Assembly: GCA_030591685.1 (NCBI GenBank)
Contig: JAUVAX010000007.1
Coordinates: forward strand, 20,733-84,732
Length of the DNA stretch: 64,000 bases
Reading direction: 5' to 3'
Source: Pseudobdellovibrionaceae bacterium
GTDB lineage: Bacteria > Bdellovibrionota > Bdellovibrionia > Bdellovibrionales > UBA1609
Below are positions 55,811 to 63,610 of this stretch, in pieces. The position numbers and the translations under genes are program-made. The stretch's first letter is position 1. Each line of letters begins with the position of its first letter. A model generated the notes under the pieces. It saw nothing but the letters and a program-made list of their open reading frames with translations, did not search any database and was not told the origin of the DNA.

Positions 55811-56680
55811 TTGAAGGCATACGGTAAATTTATACTCGCAGGGGAGCATTCGGTTTTGCGTGGCGGTGAGGCTTTAGTGTTCCCCGTAAAGAGCCGGTAT
55901 TTACAGGCTCAACTCAAACTCAGTGAAAGGCCTTTTGAGGTTCATTTTACAGGGGCCTCTAGTGATGAGGTTAAGTTAGTATTTTGGAGTGTGGTAGAGA
56001 GAGCTCTCAATAAAGTCTCCCGCGTGCGGGCAGACCTGAAAGGTGAGTTGAGTTTTATTTGTGAAATCCCTTTTGGGACAGGCCTTGGCGCTTCAGCCGC
56101 ACTTTGTGTGGCGATTAGTAAGTGGTTTAGTAAGCTAGGTTGGGTTGAAGAGCCTTTTATTTTTGAGTTTTCAAAAAAACTAGAGGATCTCTTTCATGGC
56201 GAAAGCAGTGGTGCTGACATCGCAGCCGCCTTAGAGGGACGACCAATCACTTTTTTTAAATCCGGCGACAGACAACCGCTTGAGCTTTTATGGAGCCCTC
56301 AATTTTACCTCTCCTACTGTGGCTGCAAGGGCATTACCTCAGAGTGTGTTGAGGCGGTTAAGGGGTTTGTAAAAAAGAACCCCCAAGAGGCTCAGTTTGT
56401 GGATGATCAAATGAAAAAATCCACCCAATTGGCCAAAAAATCTTTAGCGACACAAAAAAAAGAGGGTTTGCCGTTATTAATTAAATCTATGAAATTATCA
56501 AAAGACTGTTTTGATCAATGGGGTTTAACTAAAGGCGCTATTGGTGACTCAATGAACGAGCTCTTAAGCCATGGAGCTTTAGCCGTTAAACCCACAGGTT
56601 CTGGCGGCGGCGGGTTTATATTAAGCCTATGGGATCAAGAGCCCCCTCAGTCAATATTAAGTAAAATGTTTAAGCCCTGA
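55811..56680 (+). CDS. mvk: Mevalonate kinase
   Basis: The 289-residue GHMP kinase phosphorylates mevalonate. It starts with TTG at 55811, supported by an AGGAG ribosome-binding site about 10 bases upstream. The GEHSVL motif (11-16), the ATP loop PFGTGLGASAAL (87-98) and the catalytic Asp136 in SSGAD fit mevalonate kinase. It follows mvaD after 265 bp and is convergent with the SpoU-family methyltransferase gene, whose stop is 4 bp away. Confidence 0.9.
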   Translation: MKAYGKFILAGEHSVLRGGEALVFPVKSRYLQAQLKLSERPFEVHFTGASSDEVKLVFWSVVERALNKVSRVRADLKGELSFICEIPFGTGLGASAALCVAISKWFSKLGWVEEPFIFEFSKKLEDLFHGESSGADIAAALEGRPITFFKSGDRQPLELLWSPQFYLSYCGCKGITSECVEAVKGFVKKNPQEAQFVDDQMKKSTQLAKKSLATQKKEGLPLLIKSMKLSKDCFDQWGLTKGAIGDSMNELLSHGALAVKPTGSGGGGFILSLWDQEPPQSILSKMFKP

Positions 56681-56684
56681 GCCT

Positions 56685-57443
56685 TTACCGGCAGCCACTG
56701 GACCACGAGTGCAAAGCGATGGCTGCTGAAGTCATAGCGTTCAGCGACTCGACTTGTGAACTTATGGGTATGGTGATTTTTTTTACATCTAGGATTTTGG
56801 GTACACCTTGCCCCTCTTCGCCAATGAGAAGCCTGAGGTTTTTTGGCCATTGAATGTCATTAATAGGGGTTCCATCTAAATCAAGGGCGTAAATTTCACA
56901 GTGGAGATCTTTTATCGAAGGCCCTTTATTTAAAAGTAAATTAAAGTTAGCCCCGCAAGCCGCACGTGTGACCCTGGGGTGAAAGGGGTGGCAGGCCTCA
57001 TGTAGCAAGGTTATGTGTGTGACGCCAAAAGCAGCAGCGCTCCTTATAAGTGCCCCCAGGTTATTTGGGTCACTCATGGCGGTGAGTAAGCAGAGCCCTT
57101 TTGGGGGGATATTCAGGTCGCACACCTCAAGAGTTGGGGTTTTGACGACCAAAATAGGCTTATGGGTGCCAATGGTATCGAGCGAATTAAAAAGCTCCTT
57201 ATCTAATAAAACAGGGGTCATATGGTTTTTGACCATGTGCTTTAGCTCTATTAATTGATCCGGGTCAAACACCAAAATATATAAAACCAGTTGAGGGTGC
57301 TGAGTTAAAAACTCACAAGTAATTTTAGGGCCCGAAACAAGGGATTGAGAGTGTTTTTTTATACCCTTTGAGTCTGTAAGGCTTTTAAATTGGCGAAATA
57401 GGTCATTAGAAGAGCTTGTGAGTTCTTTCATGGGGCATAACAT
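56685..57443 (-). CDS. TrmH/SpoU-family RNA 2'-O-methyltransferase
   Basis: The protein has up to 252 residues (ATG at 57443; an inner ATG at 57431 gives 248) and the three SpoU motifs. The first is NNLGALIRSAAAFGV (about 138-152), with the asparagine and arginine of the active site. The second is LLIGEEGQGVP (about 211-221), and the third is ESLNAMTSAAIAL near the C-terminus. These enzymes form a trefoil-knot SAM site and methylate 23S rRNA or tRNA, and the target cannot be read from sequence. The N-terminal part (about 1-100) resembles the substrate-binding domain of RlmB-type enzymes. It is divergent from pheS. Confidence 0.88.
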   Translation of the reverse strand: MLCPMKELTSSSNDLFRQFKSLTDSKGIKKHSQSLVSGPKITCEFLTQHPQLVLYILVFDPDQLIELKHMVKNHMTPVLLDKELFNSLDTIGTHKPILVVKTPTLEVCDLNIPPKGLCLLTAMSDPNNLGALIRSAAAFGVTHITLLHEACHPFHPRVTRAACGANFNLLLNKGPSIKDLHCEIYALDLDGTPINDIQWPKNLRLLIGEEGQGVPKILDVKKITIPISSQVESLNAMTSAAIALHSWSSGCR

Positions 57444-57516
57444 ACTCTATTTGTGGCCTGTTTGCATGGGTCATTTGAGCTTTAGGGGTTTTTTTCTTTT
57501 TTGCAGTGTTTAACCT

Positions 57517-57555
57517 TTAACAAAACCCTAAAGTTTTTGTAGTATGGGTTTTGTT
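57517..57555 (+). promoter_or_regulatory. pheST promoter overlapped by a palindromic operator
   Basis: TTAACA (57517-57522) and TAGTAT (57540-57545) are spaced by 17 bp and resemble a sigma-70 promoter. AACAAAACCC (57519-57528) and GGGTTTTGTT (57546-57555) form a perfect 10-bp inverted repeat with a 17-bp spacer, covering the -35 and the start point. A repressor bound here would block polymerase. A second inverted pair, TATGGGTT (57543-57550) with AACCCATA (57568-57575), is next to the pheS ribosome-binding site. The function is inferred. Confidence 0.5.
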
Positions 57556-57587
57556 CGACTTAAACCTAACCCATAAAAGAGCCTCTT

Positions 57588-58607
57588 ATGCAGAAAAAAG
57601 CAAAATTAATACTGACCGAAGCCAAGGAGGCGTTTGAAAAAAGCCCCACAACTAAACTACTCTATGATTTAAAGGTTAAGTATTTAGGTAAGCAGGGGCT
57701 TTTTAGTGAGCTCATGAAGGGGCTTGGAAAGCTCTCAAAAGAAGATCGCCCTCAAGTGGGCAAAGAGGTCAACATTGTTAAAAATGAATTAGAGAGCGCT
57801 TATCAAGTGCGACTACAGCAACTCGATGATTTAGAAATGAACAAAAAACTACAAACAGAGCATCTTGATTTAACTTTGCCGGGGCCTGATGCCCCGCGGG
57901 GCAACCAACACCCCCTCACGCAAACAATGCAAGAGATCGTGGGGATACTTTCAAAGATTGGTTTTACCGTACGCACGGGGCCTTTAATTGAAACAGACTG
58001 GTATAACTTTGAGGCCTTAAATATACCTAAAGACCACCCGGCTAGAGATATGCAAGACACTTTTTATATTGATGACACCCATGTTTTAAGGACCCACACG
58101 AGCCCTGTGCAAATTCACACCATGCAAGATGAAAAGCCGCCCATAAGGATATTATCGCCGGGGAGTGTGTTTAGGTGTGATGCCGATGTGACTCACTCGC
58201 CAAATTTTTATCAAATAGAAGGTCTACTTATTGATAAAGATGTTTCAATGGCACATTTAAAGGGGACGATTAGCTTTTTTGTAAAGCAGTATTTTGGTAC
58301 TAAAATTAAAACTCGTTTTAGACCAAGCTTTTTTCCGTTTACAGAGCCTTCGGCTGAGGTGGACTGCTCTTGCCCTCAGTGCAACGGTAAGGGTTGCCGA
58401 ATATGCAGCCATACGGGTTGGATTGAAATTGGCGGTAGCGGGCTCGTGCACCCTAACGTGATTAAATCGGCCGGCTTAGACTCAGATGAGTTTACGGGCT
58501 ATGCCTTTGGCTTTGGCGTTGAACGAATGGCTATGATTAAGTATGGGGTCGACGACATAAGACTATTTAACGAAAACGACGTGCGATTTTTAGGACAGTT
58601 TAATTAA
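57588..58607 (+). CDS. pheS: Phenylalanine--tRNA ligase alpha subunit
   Basis: PheS forms the catalytic alpha subunit of the alpha2-beta2 enzyme. The 339-residue protein has an N-terminal coiled coil (about 1-90), then class II motifs: the HPLTQTMQEIVGIL region, FRPSFFPFTEPSAEVDCSC with motif 2, and a cysteine-rich CPQCNGKGCRIC group that is normal in this family. A GFGVERMAM motif 3 precedes the C-terminus. It precedes pheT by 10 bp. Confidence 0.97.
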   Translation: MQKKAKLILTEAKEAFEKSPTTKLLYDLKVKYLGKQGLFSELMKGLGKLSKEDRPQVGKEVNIVKNELESAYQVRLQQLDDLEMNKKLQTEHLDLTLPGPDAPRGNQHPLTQTMQEIVGILSKIGFTVRTGPLIETDWYNFEALNIPKDHPARDMQDTFYIDDTHVLRTHTSPVQIHTMQDEKPPIRILSPGSVFRCDADVTHSPNFYQIEGLLIDKDVSMAHLKGTISFFVKQYFGTKIKTRFRPSFFPFTEPSAEVDCSCPQCNGKGCRICSHTGWIEIGGSGLVHPNVIKSAGLDSDEFTGYAFGFGVERMAMIKYGVDDIRLFNENDVRFLGQFN

Positions 58608-58617
58608 GGTGTAAATT

Positions 58618-61044
58618 ATGAAATTATCTTTAAAGTGGTTAAATGAGTATGTAGATGTTGAGGAGTTTTTTGAAAACCCTCAGTCTCTTGGAGATATGTT
58701 AACAAGGGCCGGCTTAGAGCTTGAGGGCATCGAAAGCCACCGAGACAATTACAAGAACATTGTTATAGGTAAAATTGTTGAAAAAGCAAAACACCCGGAC
58801 GCTGATAAGCTGAGCTTATGTAAAGTCGATGTGGGTGACAAAGTAGTGCCTATTGTCTGCGGGGCTAAAAATCATAACCAAGGGGACTATGTCGTTGCGG
58901 CTTTGCCGGGGGCTGTTTTACCTGGGGATTTTAAAATAAAAAAATCAAAAATTCGGGGCGAAGAAAGTTGCGGTATGCTTTGCTCTGAAAAAGAGCTCGG
59001 CTTAAGCGATGAGTCAGCCGGCATTATTACCCTAAAAAAAGCGACCGCAGGGCAGAGCTTTGTAGATCATTATGAGTTAAACGACGTAGTTTTTGACTTA
59101 TCAGTAACGCCTAACCGGGCCGATTGTTTAAGCCATGTTGGGCTGGCTAGAGAGGTCTCTTGTTTATTAGGCCGACCGTTAAAGTTAAACGAGCCTCAAT
59201 TTAAAACCTCAAAAGAGAGCACAAAAAAAATAGTGACCCTCTCTTTAGAGGACTCTGGTAACTGCCCCCGTTATGCGGGACGAGTAATTAGGGGTGTAAA
59301 AGTAGGTGCGAGCCCTTTATGGTTACAAAAAAAACTAGAGGCTGTTGATATAAACAGTATAAACAACATTGTAGATATCACTAACTTTGTAATGCTTGAG
59401 TTAGGGCAGCCACTGCACGCTTTTGATTTAAAGCAGTTGGGTGGGCCTAAGGTTGTGATTTCAAAATCAAAGCATCAAGAGGCCTTTAAAACTCTTGATG
59501 GTACAGAGCTAAAACTGACCGGTGATGAGTTAGTCATTCGAGACAGCCAGGGGCCCATAGCCCTAGCTGGGGTTATTGGTGGGGTTAACTCTGGAGTGAC
59601 AGATGAGACTCAAGACCTCTTTTTGGAGTCAGCTCATTTTACTCAAAAAACAGTACGACAAACGGCAAGACGTTTTGGGATTGAAACAGACTCTAGCTAC
59701 AGGTTTTCAAGGGGCACAGACCCTGAAGGTGTTGTATTTGCCATGAACCGGGCCTGTGAGTTGATACAAACTCTTGCCGGAGGTGACGTTGCTGAGGATT
59801 TTTATGATGAGTACCCAAAGCCTTTTAAAAAACAGACCATTTTAGTCAACAAGGCTTTTATACAAAGTAAATTAGGTTACGAGGTGGATGAGTCTGAATT
59901 TGAGGACTGGATGAGTCGTTTAGGTTGTGAAGTCTCTGGCAGCGCAAAACAGTGGAAGGTTTTAGTGCCCACCTATAGGTGGGACTTAAATGAGTCGGTT
60001 GACCTTGTTGAAGAGTATGCTCGTTTACATGGCTATGAAAATATACCCGAGTATTTACCAGAGGTTTCAACGGAGCCCATAGTTAAAGACACTTCCTTTG
60101 AGTTAGAGAGGCATGTAGAGTCGATATTGACAACACAGGGCTATATGCAGGCTATGAATTATCATTTTATTAACTATAAAGAGCAGGTTGATTTTTTAAA
60201 GGCCACAGAGCCGCTCAAAGCCGTTGGGCTTAAAACCACAAGTACTCCAGTGAGGGTTAAAAACCCCCTTAATGAAGAGTTAGACTCTATGAGGCTGTCA
60301 CTGTTGCCAGGCTTAACGCGTAACTTAACGCACAACGTGCGCCACGGTAATGAGTTTGGTCGTTTATATGAAATAGGGGCTTGTTTTTCTTTTGGGGCTG
60401 ATAAGGAGTATCAGCAGCATTATAATTTAGCCTTTATGTGCTGGGGGCAAAAAGAGAGCCTCTGGGAAAAGCCAGCAAGTAGGCCTGTTGTTTACGATTT
60501 AAAATCGTCCATTGAAAATATGATGACCCAATTAAATATTAAGAACTTTGAGTGGAGGGGCTTTGATGCCGCCCCAGACTTTGTTCATCCGGGGCAGTGC
60601 TCGGGGCTATTTTGTGAGGGGCAGCTAATAGGTTTTATAGGCTCGATGCACCCCAGCCGATTAAAGACTTTAAAAATAAAAGAAGACGTCGCAGTGGCCG
60701 AATTAGACTGGGAGCGATTGTTAAGACGACAGCCCCGAGTGTCCAGTTTTGCCCCCTTAAGTAAGTTTCCGTCTGTAGAGAGGGACTTGGCTTTTGTTAT
60801 GCCCCAAGGCTTGGCCTCAGTAGCTGTGACAAAAGAAATAAAAAAAGCAGCCGGTGCGCTTTTAGAGGATGTACGAGCTTTTGATGTATATAGAGGCGAG
60901 CACATAGGTGAAGACGAAAAATGCATATCTTTTAAGCTGCGGTATCAAGATAAAAAGGGAACCTTAAACGACGGCCAAATTAAAAAACTACAGCAGGATG
61001 TGATAAATAGCGTAACCACTCAGTTGAGTGTGCGAATAAGATAG
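58618..61044 (+). CDS. pheT: Phenylalanine--tRNA ligase beta subunit
   Basis: The 808-residue PheT supplies the tRNA-binding and editing parts. It has an N-terminal EMAP/tRNA-binding-like domain (about 40-150), a B3/B4 editing domain with the DLSVTPNRADCLS segment, a B5 domain, and a C-terminal ferredoxin-fold anticodon-binding domain (from about 715). Length and order of domains match the family. It is followed after 98 bp by ihfA. Confidence 0.97.
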   Translation: MKLSLKWLNEYVDVEEFFENPQSLGDMLTRAGLELEGIESHRDNYKNIVIGKIVEKAKHPDADKLSLCKVDVGDKVVPIVCGAKNHNQGDYVVAALPGAVLPGDFKIKKSKIRGEESCGMLCSEKELGLSDESAGIITLKKATAGQSFVDHYELNDVVFDLSVTPNRADCLSHVGLAREVSCLLGRPLKLNEPQFKTSKESTKKIVTLSLEDSGNCPRYAGRVIRGVKVGASPLWLQKKLEAVDINSINNIVDITNFVMLELGQPLHAFDLKQLGGPKVVISKSKHQEAFKTLDGTELKLTGDELVIRDSQGPIALAGVIGGVNSGVTDETQDLFLESAHFTQKTVRQTARRFGIETDSSYRFSRGTDPEGVVFAMNRACELIQTLAGGDVAEDFYDEYPKPFKKQTILVNKAFIQSKLGYEVDESEFEDWMSRLGCEVSGSAKQWKVLVPTYRWDLNESVDLVEEYARLHGYENIPEYLPEVSTEPIVKDTSFELERHVESILTTQGYMQAMNYHFINYKEQVDFLKATEPLKAVGLKTTSTPVRVKNPLNEELDSMRLSLLPGLTRNLTHNVRHGNEFGRLYEIGACFSFGADKEYQQHYNLAFMCWGQKESLWEKPASRPVVYDLKSSIENMMTQLNIKNFEWRGFDAAPDFVHPGQCSGLFCEGQLIGFIGSMHPSRLKTLKIKEDVAVAELDWERLLRRQPRVSSFAPLSKFPSVERDLAFVMPQGLASVAVTKEIKKAAGALLEDVRAFDVYRGEHIGEDEKCISFKLRYQDKKGTLNDGQIKKLQQDVINSVTTQLSVRIR

Positions 61045-61142
61045 AGGCCTAAAGGCTAGTGCCGCCGCGCGAAAAAGTAAAAAAACTTGAAAGTTTTCAA
61101 GGGCTTGGTAGCCTAAACTTAGTTTTTTAAGGAGATCTACCT

Positions 61143-61469
61143 ATGGCAGGCCAAGACAAGTCCACAATGACTAAAGCAGACATTATAGAGCGTGTTTACG
61201 AAAAAATTGGTTTTTCTAAAAAAGAAGCCTGTGAGCTCGTAGAAATGGTTTTCGGTGAACTCAAAAAAAACCTTTGTGATGGCGAGAAAGTTAAAATATC
61301 TGGCTTTGGTAATTTTATAATTAGAGAAAAAAAATCAAGAGTCGGTCGTAACCCTCAAACAGGCGATCAAATTACGATTAGTGCTCGGCGAGTATTAACC
61401 TTTCGCCCAAGCCAAGTCTTAAAAGCTATGCTTAATGGCGAAGATATTTCAGGGATTAAAGAAGATTAA
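61143..61469 (+). CDS. ihfA: Integration host factor alpha subunit
   Basis: IHF bends DNA at specific sites. The 108-residue protein has the DNABII fold, with KADIIERVYEKIGFSKKEA, the LKKNLCDGEKVKISGFGNF core and the GRNPQTGDQITI DNA-binding arm ending in Pro for intercalation. The Gly-Arg-Asn-Pro arm is typical. The start at 61143 has an AAGGAG ribosome-binding site. pheST-ihfA-merR order is common in proteobacteria. The partner gene ihfB is not in the window. Confidence 0.94.
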   Translation: MAGQDKSTMTKADIIERVYEKIGFSKKEACELVEMVFGELKKNLCDGEKVKISGFGNFIIREKKSRVGRNPQTGDQITISARRVLTFRPSQVLKAMLNGEDISGIKED

Positions 61470-61504
61470 CAGCACAGCCTTTTTTTGAAATAAGGTGAGG
61501 GTAT

Positions 61505-61954
61505 ATGGAGATAGAATTAGAGTTTGAGCCTAAAAAAATAATAGCCGTCCCTGTTGGTGAAGAGTCAATTTTAAACGAAGAATTACAAAATCAGATAAGC
61601 ACAATCCCAAACCGTATGGCCTTTAAAATTGGCGAGGTTTCTCAAATGGCCGACGTAAAACCATACGTTTTAAGGTACTGGGAGGCTGAGTTTGAAGCCT
61701 TAAGGCCTAAAAAATCAAAGCACAATCAAAGAGTTTATGAGCGGAAAGACGTAGAGAACGTATTGATTATTAAAAAGCTCCTATATAACGATAAATACTC
61801 TATTGAGGGGGCACGTGCCGCCCTAAAAAGATACCGTAAGCAAGGTAAAAAAGCACAGGCCTTGTTTGAGGGTCGAGATGATTTTGAAAAGTTAGTGTTT
61901 AGAGCTGAGAGTTTAGTTGAAAAAATAGAAAAATGTTTAAAGTCGGTTTCTTAA
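61505..61954 (+). CDS. MerR-family transcriptional regulator
   Basis: The 149-residue protein has the MerR winged helix at about 40-110: FKIGEVSQMADVKPYVLRYWE, with the WExEF turn and the NQRVYERKDVENVL second helix. The YSIEGARAALK segment follows. The C-terminus is a short coiled coil without metal-binding cysteines, so it likely senses something else or acts constitutively. A 40-residue acidic N-terminal extension precedes the domain. It follows ihfA by 35 bp, as in other proteobacteria. Confidence 0.9.
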   Translation: MEIELEFEPKKIIAVPVGEESILNEELQNQISTIPNRMAFKIGEVSQMADVKPYVLRYWEAEFEALRPKKSKHNQRVYERKDVENVLIIKKLLYNDKYSIEGARAALKRYRKQGKKAQALFEGRDDFEKLVFRAESLVEKIEKCLKSVS

Positions 61955-62002
61955 GTCGAATCAGTTCCATTTGTTAAGTTTTTTATTTAAGGGGGCCTAG
62001 AG

Positions 62003-63412
62003 GTGAAGTTTTTTTTTGGAATCGGTGTAGTTTTAATTTCTTTAGCGGCTTTGGCAGAACCTTGGGTTTCTAATCGTTATGCTCAAAACTGTGCTGGCTG
62101 TCACGCTCCAGGTCGATTAAATTTACCCCCTGTAGATCGCAGATGCACTTTGTCTTGTCAGGGTTGTCACGTCAACCCTAACGGCGGCGGGCTTCGCAAC
62201 CAGTACGGTATATGGAACCAACAAAGGTGGCTTAGAAGCTATAAAAATAAAAAATTATTTGGGCATAAAAGCACTCCAAAGCCTCACAATAAACAGCCTT
62301 ACATGAAGACTAAACGAAATAAAAAGGGCTATTACCCCGTTAAAAACTTTGTAACAACAAGCAGGGTGGGAGTAAAAGATTATAAATACACAAATAAAGT
62401 TTATAAGGACTGGCATAAGCAGGCTAAAAATAAAAGACACTTTTTAAGTCGTGTTCCAAATGGTGACCCTTACCGATTAGAGAGAAACTTTGAAACCACT
62501 TTTGGTGGTGATTTAAGGCTCATGTACTTAACTAAAAATAGCGGCGTGGACAATAGTGAGTCGGTATTCTTCCCGATGTCTTTAGACTTAGGGGCGCGTA
62601 TAAGGCCTACTCGTGAAAAATACTCAGCTGTAGTGGAGGTGAGGTTTGCAAACCCTCCCTCTAATACTGAGCTAGAGGACCTTTTTGAAACAAGTGCCTT
62701 TGTAAGGTCAGCATATCTTATGGCTGACGATTTATGGTACAACACATATGCAATGGCTGGGCTTTTTAGGCCTATGTTTGGTAACTATAATTCGGATCAT
62801 CTGTCGTTATCTAATTTAATTACAGGCCTTGGTTACTCGGCTGTTTTTAAGGGGATTGGTGTGGGCACGGCCCCCAATGTCCCTTTTGCAAACGTTAATT
62901 TAATTCAACCCATGTCTAATACTAACTATGCACAAGACGAGGGTGTCGTAGCTAATTTTGGCGGCCGCTTTGTGACTTATAGTTTGTCGGCACTTTTATC
63001 TTATTGGTCCACTAAAAAACCAGTGCTACCTGCGGGTAACGTTGCAAAAACAGATCTTACGGCAATAGCACTCGGAGCTAAGTGGAAAAATTTTATATTT
63101 AACTTTGAGGCTGTTTTATATGAGTTTCAGGAAATTATTTTAGGTTCTCTTGTTAGAAATAGCGGCAACGTATTAACGTCAGAAAATAAATATCGCTTTT
63201 GGAGAGAGAATTATTTAGTCCTAAACTATGCCACTTCAAATACTGCAATTGACCATACAAAAGGTAACGCCACTCAAGTTATGGGAGGGGTAAAAAGCTA
63301 TTTATACCCAGGGACCGAGGTTGAATTATTGTTTGTTAATGAAACTGAGGATGACGGCGGAGTTAAAACCACGGACTCAAGAACTCAGCTTCAGCTCCAT
63401 TTATCTTTTTAA
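62003..63412 (+). CDS. Dihaem cytochrome c with outer-membrane barrel-like domain
   Basis: The 469-residue precursor starts with GTG at 62003 and has a signal peptide (cleavage near ALA-EP, residue 18). Two haem motifs lie near the N-terminus: CAGCH at 30-34 and CQGCH at 52-56. After a Lys-rich linker (about 75-150) a region of about 310 residues has alternating strands. It ends in QLHLSF, with a terminal phenylalanine typical of outer-membrane barrels, and contains a porin-like GLFRPMFG strand. This looks like a haem-to-porin fusion. No close family is known to me. It has its own ribosome-binding region and no neighbours on the same strand within 45 bp. Confidence 0.7.
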   Translation: MKFFFGIGVVLISLAALAEPWVSNRYAQNCAGCHAPGRLNLPPVDRRCTLSCQGCHVNPNGGGLRNQYGIWNQQRWLRSYKNKKLFGHKSTPKPHNKQPYMKTKRNKKGYYPVKNFVTTSRVGVKDYKYTNKVYKDWHKQAKNKRHFLSRVPNGDPYRLERNFETTFGGDLRLMYLTKNSGVDNSESVFFPMSLDLGARIRPTREKYSAVVEVRFANPPSNTELEDLFETSAFVRSAYLMADDLWYNTYAMAGLFRPMFGNYNSDHLSLSNLITGLGYSAVFKGIGVGTAPNVPFANVNLIQPMSNTNYAQDEGVVANFGGRFVTYSLSALLSYWSTKKPVLPAGNVAKTDLTAIALGAKWKNFIFNFEAVLYEFQEIILGSLVRNSGNVLTSENKYRFWRENYLVLNYATSNTAIDHTKGNATQVMGGVKSYLYPGTEVELLFVNETEDDGGVKTTDSRTQLQLHLSF

Positions 63413-63610
63413 GCGGGCAAATTTAAATAATAATTTTGTTGTAAACTTTGTTTGCAATTGCCCGTTAAGTGCCTGAAATTAATAATATATTATTAATGAC
63501 TTGCTTCTGAAAAGTGACCTTTTTGGTGACAAATAAATTGTTTAAACACTCGAATAATTGTACATATCTTATCGTTATTAAGAATATTTAAATATGCTGG
63601 GGGGTATATT

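Noticed and set aside
57544..57576. Ten-codon reading frame before pheS as a Phe leader peptide
   Set aside because: It has only one Phe codon and no terminator-antiterminator pair follows, so classic attenuation is not supported.
63414..63464. CGGGCAA/TTGCCCG inverted repeat after the dihaem gene as a terminator
   Set aside because: The loop is 37 bases and no T run follows.
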